Translations under genes and position numbers: made by a program
Part shown: positions 60,101-64,000 of the stretch, piece after piece
Layout: each line of letters begins with the position of its first letter
Position numbering within the stretch: the stretch's first letter is position 1
Assembly (NCBI GenBank): GCA_949752795.1
Contig: OX457058.1
Coordinates: 154,514,353-154,578,352, forward strand
DNA length: 64,000 nt
Origin: Hyperoodon ampullatus
Taxonomy: Eukaryota > Chordata > Mammalia > Artiodactyla > Ziphiidae
Direction: 5' to 3'
Notes under the pieces: model-generated
Databases searched by the model: none
Told to the model about the DNA's origin: nothing
The model's input: only the letters and a program-made list of their open reading frames with translations

Positions 60101-63100
60101 TGTGAATGGCATATTTCAGAAGGGTCTCCCCAGCTTCCCAGTCCACTCTCTGTCCCCCTGGGCTTCAGCCCTGCCAGCTGGGCTGCGGGTCTGGAAAAAT
60201 AGAAGATGAGTTGCGTTTAACGGGAGCAGTAGGCCCCTTAAGCCTGAGTTTAAGGTCCAGGCTTCTCTGGACGTGGGGAGGGTGGGGGCACCCTGTGACC
60301 CTCCTTGTCTCTCCCGCCGCTGCAGCCCGAGGAGGAGATGGAGACCGTGTTTGACCTGGAGCCCAGCAGCACCTCCTCCACGCCAACTTCCCTTGTGAGT
60401 CAGTGCCTTCGCCCTGGGACGTGTCAGGAGGCGGGTGCTTGCAGGGGTGGGCTACTCCAGCAGCACTGCGGGGATACCAGCAGTTAGTGGCCACCCTGGG
60501 TACTGGGGTGGAGCCGGGCGTCCCTGGACCCCCGCCTCTGACGCAGCAGGACTGGGCCCAGGTCAAACTGCTGCCGTGGCCCTGGCTGAAGAGCCTTCAG
60601 AAAGATAGAAGATCCGAGATTTACTCCAGGACATTCTCTAGAAGGAGCTCAGAGAGGACGAGAACGGTCAGGGCGAACCCAGCCACAGCGAGCTCAGTTG
60701 TGTAGACGCAGGGCTGTGCTGGGGCTCGGCCTCAGGACCGAAGGCTGCCTCCAAGGGCGCAGGGGCCAGGCAGAGTGGCGCAGACAGCCGCAGTGAGCTA
60801 TAGCAAGTCTGCAGCACATGGTAAGGCAGGGGCCACGCCGGATGGGTGAGCCCGTCAGCTTGTGAAGAGACGAGGCCGGACTCAGAGTGCAGGGGGTCCA
60901 GCAGACTGGGCATTGGCTCCCACACTGTGGCTCAGCCTGGAGGGGTGTGAGCACTTGCCCGCAGCCCGGCCACAAGTGTGGCTGCAGGGCCACTGATGCA
61001 TGCACTGAGCAGGGTACCGGGTCAGCCCGTGCCCCGGTGCCAGGGTGCCTTGGGGAGCACTGAAGAAGGGTACCAGCCAGCCTGGGCACTCAGGGAAGGC
61101 TTCCTGGAGGAGGGAACATCTAATCCGACCCCAGGAATGGGAGAGTAGGGGTTACCAGGTGGAAGAGCTGGGCGGGGAGAGCATTCAAGGAAGAGGATCA
61201 GCCTGTGCAAAGACCCCGAAGAGAGAATCTGGAGCACCTGGGAACCTAAGACAGTTTGGGGCCTGGTGCAAATGCAGAGTGGGCAGCAGGGACCGGTGGG
61301 AGGGGAGGCCCTTTAGTCCCGGCAGCGTTGGGTAAAAGCTCACAGACGCAACAGTGGGCGGATGTGCCCACGCCAGGTGCATAGAACTACAGGTCTGCCT
61401 CACTCTGAAACGAACCCTACAGATAGGGCCCGATGAGCTCTGGGAGGTGGCAGGCAAGAAGGAGCTCCAGTACCAGAGAGACAACAAAGGTTTCGAAGCA
61501 GGAAAGTCTCTCTTCACATAGCATCTCCCCTGGGGCCCTTCCAAGATGACCCCTCTGGAATATTGTAAGCAATTGGTTATTGAAACCTTACAAACTAGAC
61601 CCTTCACCATTCTCGCTCTTGATCTTTATGATAAACCTGCACAGTAGGGGTTTTTATCCTCATTTTACAGATGAGGAAACTGAGGCTCAAAAAGGTGAAT
61701 TAATTTAGACCCTAGAGTACTACTATGCAAGGAAGTGGCAGAAAAAGGTTTGAACCAGGTCTGTCAGACTCTAGGGTTTGAACTTTAAAAAAAATAATTA
61801 CTGGAATTGATTTTTTAAAATCTTTCATTATTATAACAGAGGGGTCTGAGCATTGTAGATAATTATGGGGAAAAAACAGAGAAGCAAAAATAAGAAGATA
61901 AAAAGTCCATGTTTCTACCACCTAGAGATGACCACTGACACCTTAATGTATATTTTTTCAGATAGATTTTTTTAATGACATAATACTGTACACTATTTTA
62001 TAACTTGCATTTTAAGTTAACAATCTCTGTCTTTTTACATATATGCATTTTTACCTCTTCAAATACCCAGTCCATATTCAACTTGCCCTACATGTTCCAG
62101 AAATATCTTTTACAGCTTGTCCAGACCGAGATCCAATCCAGTCTCTGTGCTAGATTAATCTGGCACCTGTGCATGTCCCTTTTATTTTAGCACCATCTCT
62201 GTTTTATGACTTGTTGGAGAGACCAAGCCAGTAGTCCTGCAGAATGTCCCAACTTCTGGCTTTTTCTGGCTGTTTCTTCATGGTATCTTACAGGAGGTTA
62301 CACTATCTCCTGTATTTCCTAAAAACTAGAAGTTAGATCCAAAGGCTTGATAGTTTCAAGTTCAACACTAGGGGCTAAATAGAACACATTACATGCAGTG
62401 CTGTGAGTCACACCAGGCAATATATAATATCCCATTTATTGCCATTAATGATGCTGAAGTGACTCCCTGATTCAGGGATGACTGCTGGCTTCTTCCATTG
62501 TTCAGTTACCATTTTTCCCCTAGGACCGAAAAGTCATCTATGGGGTTTATTTTGGCCTTATGAAAATACCTCAGTTCTTCTGTAGAAAGAGTGTTCTCTC
62601 ATCAACTAGGGCTGTTTAGTTTCACTGAAATAAATTCCCACAGGAAAGGTTTAATTCTATCCAATAATTACCTATTTTCAAAATAAGATGTTGGTTTAAA
62701 ATTCCCTTCAAAGGGTGACAAACAGCTCTGACCCTAGTACTTCTTGTGTTTTTCTAGTCTGCTGCCATCCCAGGCATTCCTGGGCCCATGCCTGGATTTC
62801 ACAGGTCCCATGACCAAGACCTCAGATAGCAGCCTCAGTTTCAAATCCTGATTCACAGGCCAACCAATGACACAGCCCAAGGGAGTTGGATGCGCCTCTG
62901 AAGCTGTGTTAGAAAATGCGCTAGCTCAGGAATGGGGGGGTCCTTCCAGGCCCCAGTGTAAGGGAGACTCATGTCATCTCCCCCTGGGTTCATCCTGACC
63001 TGGAACCAAGAATGAATGGCACGTGTGCTGAAGAAGAGTGGACTAGGAGACCCACACTAACCAGCCCAGGGAGCACGTAGATGCTCGATAAATGATCGAG

Positions 63101-63469
63101 AGCAGCAGGGCAGGCGGGATGGCCAGGACTTGGGCTGCGGGGGGAGAAGGAAGGAGCCACGGCTTAGAGGGGCAGAGGCTCTGCGGGTAAAGCGTGAGGG
63201 GGAAGCGTGTGCCCAGGACCTTGCCCCAGATGTGACGTCACCCCATCTCCCCTCTCTGTCCCGAACAGCTATATGTGGCCACCGTGCTGCAAGAGCCGGA
63301 GATGAACCTGACCCCAGCCTCCTCCCCCGCCCGGCACACCTACGGCACCATGAACGGACAGCCGGAAGAGGGAGAAGAGGAGAGTGGTGTGAGGGGCTTT
63401 GCAAGGGAGCTGGACTCGGCCCAGTTCCAGGAAGGGCTGGAACTGGAGGGCCAGAGCCAGTACCACTGA
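29996..63469 (+). CDS. TMEM63C: TMEM63C, OSCA/TMEM63-family (CSC1-like) ion channel protein, 22 coding exons, complete
   Basis: Joined coding exons: 29996-30145, 30686-30765, 31178-31259, 35402-35439, 40320-40462, 41871-41919, 43725-43833, 45260-45333, 45941-46021, 46134-46257, 47013-47146, 48597-48719, 49179-49332, 50550-50656, 51687-51773, 52352-52417, 55367-55529, 55766-55871, 56230-56397, 58623-58732, 60326-60394, 63269-63469. They total 2418 nt (805 aa plus TGA), all GT-AG, with no internal stop. Seen: an N-terminal hydrophobic segment near 37-60, then segments near 131-156 and 185-208. A hydrophilic cytosolic domain spans about 209-404. A block of eight further segments runs from about 405 to 707, and an acidic Ser/Thr-rich tail follows. 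This is the RSN1_TM, PHM7_cyt, RSN1_7TM order of the family. Family knowledge: OSCA/TMEM63 proteins are osmo- and mechanosensitive cation channels; TMEM63C is linked to podocyte function and to hereditary spastic paraplegia through ER-mitochondria contacts. The assignment to C rather than A or B rests on recalled similarity over the whole length, especially the tail. The start has A at -3; see the separate note on alternative upstream ATGs. Confidence 0.96.
30686..30765 (+). CDS. TMEM63C: TMEM63C coding exon 2 (residues 51-77)
   Basis: Continues the first hydrophobic segment ([19 protein letters not shown]) and enters the first cytosolic loop. Acceptor TATAG, donor GTGAGG. The exon ends two bases into a serine codon completed by exon 3. 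Confidence 0.95.
31178..31259 (+). CDS. TMEM63C: TMEM63C coding exon 3 (residues 77-104)
   Basis: Encodes the charged loop after the first segment ([15 protein letters not shown] and on to EMEHRDK). Acceptor GGCAG, donor GTGGGT, ending in phase 0. Confidence 0.95.
31355..31500 (+). repeat. MIR fragment in intron 3
   Basis: ACGTGACCTTGGACAAATGC, GCCTGTTTCCCCATCGGAAA, in MIR order. Confidence 0.65.
31620..33165 (+). mobile_element. L2 LINE relic in TMEM63C intron 3
   Basis: C/T-rich, with CCTTCAAAATATCTCCATGTGG, CAGATTTCAGCTCAAGTACC and a 3' end phrase near 33030-33165. Interrupted by the SINE at 32742. Confidence 0.65.
32742..32987 (-). mobile_element. Diverged tRNA-derived SINE (CHR-related) inside an L2
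   Basis: Ends CCCACCAGTGAAGTCCC and contains GGCTGCATTGGGTCTTAGTT. Perfect 15-bp duplication TGCATTCCTTTTCTT at 32727-32741 and 32988-33002. The body is well diverged from the young copies. Confidence 0.85.
33799..33866 (+). repeat. Compound (TG)n(GA)n microsatellite in intron 3
   Basis: About 20 TG units with one CA-containing interruption, then a GA-rich stretch to about 33866. Confidence 0.95.
35402..35439 (+). CDS. TMEM63C: TMEM63C coding exon 4, 38-nt small exon (residues 105-117)
   Basis: Encodes [12 protein letters not shown] plus the first two bases of a lysine codon. The acceptor is a strong pyrimidine tract ending TTTCCCCAG and the donor is GTAAGT. It is isolated between the two longest introns (4.1 and 4.9 kb). 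Because 38 nt is not a multiple of three, skipping it would shift the frame. Confidence 0.94.
36820..38090 (-). mobile_element. L2-like relic, minus strand, in TMEM63C intron 4
   Basis: G/A-rich sequence with phrases such as GAGCAAAGGTTTGGGGCAGA, GAGCCAGTGATTACTTTTGA and CAGTGTCCAGGTGAGAGGTG, which mirror the L2 sequence read on the other strand. Strongly diverged. Confidence 0.55.
38690..39175 (+). mobile_element. Old L1 3'-end relic
   Basis: Contains AACTATGGCACATCCACC and AAATGCTGAGCAAAAGAGC phrases common in L1M/HAL1 3' regions, ending with TTTCTATAATAAGCATGTAT. Confidence 0.6.
39176..39960 (-). mobile_element. Old L1 3' region, minus strand
   Basis: Begins TTTTTTTAATTGAAGTATAA and contains TTAGGTTGTTTCCAGTTTGG, GTGGAATTGCTAGGTCATAG and GTGTGGAGTGATACCTCGTT, typical antisense L1M sequence. 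Confidence 0.75.
40320..40462 (+). CDS. TMEM63C: TMEM63C coding exon 5 (residues 117-165)
   Basis: Encodes [19 protein letters not shown] followed by hydrophobic segment TM1 (about 131-156) and the loop PINYTG, which carries an NYT sequon at residue 158. Acceptor CTTCCAG, donor GTAGGC; it ends one base into an aspartate codon. Confidence 0.96.
40540..40705 (+). repeat. MIR fragment in intron 5
   Basis: TTATGTGACCTGAGGCAACC, TTCTCTCACATGGAAACC and GGGCCTAGCACACAGAAGGC. Confidence 0.65.
41871..41919 (+). CDS. TMEM63C: TMEM63C coding exon 6 (residues 165-181)
   Basis: A 49-nt exon encoding [17 protein letters not shown], with an NVS sequon at residue 177. Acceptor TCTCTTTCAG. The donor is GTAGGT, directly after GA of a glutamate codon; reading through would meet TAG at once. 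Confidence 0.95.
42596..42608 (+). repeat. Poly-C tract in intron 6
   Basis: Thirteen consecutive C, immediately before GCAG. It serves as the pyrimidine tract of the candidate cryptic exon. Confidence 0.9.
42613..42669 (+). other. Candidate cryptic (poison) exon in TMEM63C intron 6
   Basis: A tract of 13 C followed by GCAG (42596-42612) forms a strong-looking acceptor. Fifty-seven bases later CAG|GTGTGAGT offers two overlapping donors (GT at 42670 or 42672, the latter GTGAGT). Spliced after exon 6 (phase 2), the sequence reads to an in-frame TGA after about ten codons. It is not part of the normal protein. Confidence 0.35.
43380..43580 (+). repeat. MIR SINE in intron 6
   Basis: TCTGGACTCACCTCCCGGCA, GTTTCCCTACGAGTAAAATG and a 3' end AGTAAACACTCAATTAATGT. 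Confidence 0.7.
43725..43833 (+). CDS. TMEM63C: TMEM63C coding exon 7 (residues 181-217)
   Basis: Encodes hydrophobic segment TM2 ([15 protein letters not shown], then VTNFLFM) and the conserved [10 protein letters not shown] turn into the cytosolic domain. Acceptor CTTGGCAG, donor GTGAGT, ending in phase 0. Confidence 0.96.
45260..45333 (+). CDS. TMEM63C: TMEM63C coding exon 8 (residues 218-242)
   Basis: Start of the cytosolic RNA-recognition-fold-like PHM7_cyt domain: [18 protein letters not shown], then IIIKHF. Acceptor CCACCTAG, donor GTAAGT. It ends two bases into a histidine codon. Confidence 0.96.
45941..46021 (+). CDS. TMEM63C: TMEM63C coding exon 9 (residues 242-269)
   Basis: Continues the cytosolic domain: [19 protein letters not shown], then TLIDLDDQR. 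Acceptor GGCTTCAG, donor GTGAGG. Intron 9 downstream is only 112 bp, the shortest in the gene. Confidence 0.96.
46134..46257 (+). CDS. TMEM63C: TMEM63C coding exon 10 (residues 269-310)
   Basis: Basic and cysteine-rich part of the cytosolic domain: [19 protein letters not shown], then the cluster [13 protein letters not shown]. Such a cysteine cluster is a known palmitoylation-type feature in this family, but modification here is inference. Acceptor GACAG, donor GTAACT, ending in phase 0. Confidence 0.96.
47013..47146 (+). CDS. TMEM63C: TMEM63C coding exon 11 (residues 311-355)
   Basis: Encodes the helical acidic stretch [19 protein letters not shown], then the strand [18 protein letters not shown] of the cytosolic domain. 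Acceptor CACCCCAG, donor GTGAGT. It ends two bases into a histidine codon. Confidence 0.96.
48597..48719 (+). CDS. TMEM63C: TMEM63C coding exon 12 (residues 355-396)
   Basis: End of the cytosolic domain: [19 protein letters not shown], then [12 protein letters not shown] and APHPKDIIW. The APxPxDIxW box just before the main membrane block is a hallmark of OSCA/TMEM63 proteins. Acceptor CTCCGCAG, donor GTAAAG. The first residues look divergent from what I recall of other mammals (see findings). Confidence 0.95.
49179..49332 (+). CDS. TMEM63C: TMEM63C coding exon 13 (residues 396-447)
   Basis: Encodes [18 protein letters not shown] and the long hydrophobic TM3 (about 405-432), then the extracellular [12 protein letters not shown] with an NVT sequon. 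Acceptor CTGCCCAG. The donor is a weak GTGCCT, chosen because it alone keeps phase 0 into exon 14. Confidence 0.92.
50550..50656 (+). CDS. TMEM63C: TMEM63C coding exon 14 (residues 448-483)
   Basis: Encodes [19 protein letters not shown] and the rest of TM4 (about 455-477), ending at EAHWTG. TM4 belongs to the pore-forming block of TM3-TM7 in solved OSCA/TMEM63 structures. Acceptor CCCCTACAG, donor GTGAGC. Confidence 0.95.
51687..51773 (+). CDS. TMEM63C: TMEM63C coding exon 15 (residues 483-512)
   Basis: Encodes [19 protein letters not shown], then [11 protein letters not shown]5 (about 492-511) with its PSMGLT end. Acceptor CTTCTAG, donor GTACCT. It ends two bases into a serine codon. Confidence 0.95.
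52352..52417 (+). CDS. TMEM63C: TMEM63C coding exon 16 (residues 512-534)
   Basis: Encodes the loop [19 protein letters not shown], then RFQ, between TM5 and TM6. The acceptor is TTATTCTAG after a T-rich (TTTATTC)n-like tract. Donor GTGAGT. Confidence 0.95.
52676..52885 (-). mobile_element. CHR-type SINE in TMEM63C intron 16
   Basis: T-run left, CCACCAGGGAAGCCC right. Duplication CTATGTACCTTT / CTATGTACCCTTT. Confidence 0.92.
53606..53814 (+). mobile_element. CHR-type SINE in TMEM63C intron 16
   Basis: Begins GGGCTTCCCTGGTGGCGCAG, ends in an A-run. Duplication AAGAAAGAATAGCTTTT on both sides. It lies opposite in orientation to the copy at 52676, about 0.7 kb away. Confidence 0.93.
54370..54766 (-). 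mobile_element. 5'-truncated L1 3' end, minus strand, in intron 16
   Basis: Begins with a T-rich end and contains TACAGCAGGTTCTTATTAG, GACTTACTTCACTCTGCATG and CATGGCTGAGTAATGTTCC. Flanks AAACAGTCTTTCTTTA and AAACAGCCCTTCTTTA are a near-identical duplication, so the insertion is fairly young (cetartiodactyl L1 type). Confidence 0.82.
54895..55231. mobile_element. Tigger-like (pogo-type) DNA transposon in intron 16
   Basis: The ends CAGTCAGCCCTCCATATTCA and the reverse complement of the right end, CAGTCATCCCTCCGTATCCG, form inverted repeats. TA dinucleotides flank both sides (54893-54894 and 55232-55233), as expected for a Tc1/mariner-superfamily insertion. It is 337 bp, non-autonomous, and ends about 135 bp before coding exon 17. 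Confidence 0.85.
55367..55529 (+). CDS. TMEM63C: TMEM63C coding exon 17 (residues 534-588)
   Basis: Encodes [19 protein letters not shown] and on through TM6 (about 543-570), the channel's proposed gate helix with the [10 protein letters not shown] motif, then [16 protein letters not shown]. Acceptor CCACCCAG, donor GTGAGG, phase 0. The methionine at 588, at the exon end, is lysine in the human protein as I recall it. Confidence 0.96.
55766..55871 (+). CDS. TMEM63C: TMEM63C coding exon 18 (residues 589-624)
   Basis: Encodes [19 protein letters not shown] and TM7 (about 603-624), with the strongly conserved [12 protein letters not shown]. Acceptor CCCCAG, donor GTGAGT. It ends one base into a glycine codon. 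Confidence 0.97.
56230..56397 (+). CDS. TMEM63C: TMEM63C coding exon 19 (residues 624-680)
   Basis: Encodes [19 protein letters not shown] (end of TM8 and loop), [13 protein letters not shown], and TM9 (about 655-680). Acceptor GGCCCCCAG, donor GTACCA. The DRYNMYY loop is typical of TMEM63 proteins. Confidence 0.97.
57200..57690. repeat. AT-rich old repeat, family not identified
   Basis: Contains CTCCATTGTTGGGATATTGA and TTTATAAAAACACAACAGTAA, the style of an old LINE-linked repeat. Similar texture is seen at 16960-17225 and 61780-62060. I cannot assign a family. Confidence 0.4.
57799..58197 (+). mobile_element. 5'-truncated young L1 3' end, plus strand, in intron 19
   Basis: Contains TATCATATGATATCGCTTAT, GACCTACTGTATAGCACAGG and TATACTCCAGTATAAAATTT, the cetartiodactyl L1 3' UTR pattern. 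A perfect 13-bp duplication AAAGGGCTTACAA lies at 57786-57798 and 58198-58210. Confidence 0.9.
58623..58732 (+). CDS. TMEM63C: TMEM63C coding exon 20 (residues 680-716)
   Basis: Encodes the last membrane segment TM10 ([19 protein letters not shown] and on to [12 protein letters not shown]). Acceptor CTTGCAG, donor GTGAGT, phase 0. Confidence 0.96.
59095..59290 (+). mobile_element. CHR-type SINE in TMEM63C intron 20
   Basis: Begins GGGGCTTCCCTGGTGGTGCA and ends in a short A-run. Near-identical flanks AAAGAGGGGCTGGTA and AAAGAGGGGGTGGTA. Confidence 0.9.
60326..60394 (+). CDS. TMEM63C: TMEM63C coding exon 21 (residues 717-739)
   Basis: Encodes the acidic start of the cytosolic tail, [15 protein letters not shown], then TSSTPTSL. 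Acceptor GCTGCAG, donor GTGAGT, phase 0 at both ends (69 nt), so skipping would keep the frame. Confidence 0.95.
61610..61775 (-). repeat. MIR-family SINE, minus strand, in intron 21
   Basis: CATTTTACAGATGAGGAAAC, TGAGGCTCAAAAAGGTGAAT and GGTTTGAACCAGGTCTGTC. Confidence 0.75.
63269..63469 (+). CDS. TMEM63C: TMEM63C coding exon 22, C-terminal tail and stop (residues 740-805)
   Basis: Encodes [19 protein letters not shown], then [18 protein letters not shown] and the end GQSQYH, followed by TGA at 63467. The serine/threonine-proline sites and acidic run are typical of this paralogue's tail. Acceptor CCCGAACAG. Confidence 0.96.
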   Translation, partial: LYVATVLQEPEMNLTPASSPARHTYGTMNGQPEEGEEESGVRGFARELDSAQFQEGLELEGQSQYH

Positions 63470-64000
63470 CCAGGACCCAAGGCCTCCACCTGGCGACGCC
63501 AGCCGGGAGTGGCGGCCAGGGGAGAGCCCAGCAGGGGGAGGCAGGAGGGTGGCCTGGACCGCCCCACTACCTCCTGCAGACTTTGGGAAGGCCCCAACGG
63601 AGCCCTGGCTCTCTGTCGGCCACGTGGAGGCCCCGACCTGCTGACCAGCTAGAACGGGAGATGACAGGCAGTGTCGAGGGACCCCAGGATGGGATGGAGG
63701 ATACCGGCGAGCACCATGTCTTGGGAGCAGGGGCTGGAGCCCTGAGCACAGAGACTGAAGGCTGGGGGACTTTCCTGGGGTCACGGTGGAGAAGGTTTGC
63801 GTCAGGGAAGACGCAGGAGGAAGTCCACTGAAGACTCTCTGGGGTCTTCGCCACCCTTCCACCAGCTGCCCTGCCCAAGGAGCTTCTGCTGCTGTCCTAC
63901 CCTCACCCTCACTCCCAGCCCACCCCTCTCCTGCAGTCTGAGGAAGCAAAGGTATGTATGCTGGGCCTCGCCAGCAAGACATAGACGGCCACCTCCTCCG
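63470..64000 (+). other. TMEM63C: Start of TMEM63C 3' untranslated region
   Basis: Sequence directly after the stop codon. It is GC-rich and single-copy in appearance. I see no AATAAA or ATTAAA before the window ends, so the transcript end probably lies beyond it. In other mammals NGB follows TMEM63C on the opposite strand; none of its coding sequence is visible here. Confidence 0.75.

Larger units (their letters stand above)
45334..63268 (+). other. TMEM63C: Introns 8-21 of TMEM63C: content overview
   Basis: Introns 8-14 are short (112-1450 bp) and mostly unique sequence; intron 11 has a MIR-like relic near 47860-48290. Intron 16 (52418-55366) holds two CHR SINEs, an L1 3' end and a Tigger element. 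Intron 19 (56398-58622) holds old LINE-like AT-rich sequence and a young L1 3' end. Intron 20 (58733-60325) holds a CHR SINE. Intron 21 (60395-63268) is mostly unique, with a MIR at 61610-61775 and AT-rich sequence at 61780-62060. Confidence 0.7.

Noticed and set aside
63269..63982. 237-codon minus-strand frame at the right edge
   Set aside because: Antisense of the last coding exon and GC-rich 3' UTR. It shows no recognisable domain and is not globin-like, so it is not the neighbour NGB.
1..64000. CRISPR arrays, prophage, operons or toxin systems
   Set aside because: The window is intron-rich mammalian DNA. The regular repeats are dispersed SINEs, not spaced arrays.

Overview
The window is mammalian nuclear DNA, most likely from a cetacean. 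Thirteen SINE insertions are recognisable. At least ten belong to the tRNA-derived CHR family, which is characteristic of whales, dolphins and hippos (gene-proximal end GGCTTCCCTGGTGGCGCAGT, A-tail at the other end). Most keep clear target-site duplications. MIR and L2 relics, L1 fragments, a hAT element and a Tigger element fill much of the rest. Nothing prokaryotic is present.

One protein-coding gene is supported: TMEM63C on the + strand, from the start codon at 29996 to the stop at 63467-63469. I could assemble 22 coding exons. All introns are GT-AG, all phases agree, and together they encode 805 residues, essentially the usual length of TMEM63C. The product is an OSCA/TMEM63 (CSC1-like) multi-pass membrane protein of the osmo/mechanosensitive cation channel family. 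The reading frame is open throughout, so the gene looks functional.

Layout: 1-5.3 kb is mostly L1 debris of both orientations with four SINEs. From 5.3 to 23.9 kb there is mainly single-copy sequence with MIR/L2/MER5-type relics, a CA-rich tract and a nested repeat cluster at 12.1-13.35 kb. From 23.9 to 28.2 kb there is a SINE, an L1 ORF2 scrap and a long L2 relic interrupted at its 3' end by another SINE. From 28.88 to 29.82 kb lies a complete non-autonomous hAT element, split by a SINE and ending only 176 bp before the start codon. From 29.99 kb to the end lies TMEM63C. The 5' untranslated exon(s) and promoter are not identified. By comparison with other mammals, the first 29 kb is probably the upstream flank or a long 5'-UTR intron. 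The last 531 bp is the start of the 3' UTR, with no poly(A) signal seen.

The most interesting points are a likely poison exon in intron 6, the hAT element with its long internal foldback and an NRF1-like site next to the first coding exon, and an uncertain N-terminus with in-frame upstream ATGs. I found no evidence for a novel multi-gene system.
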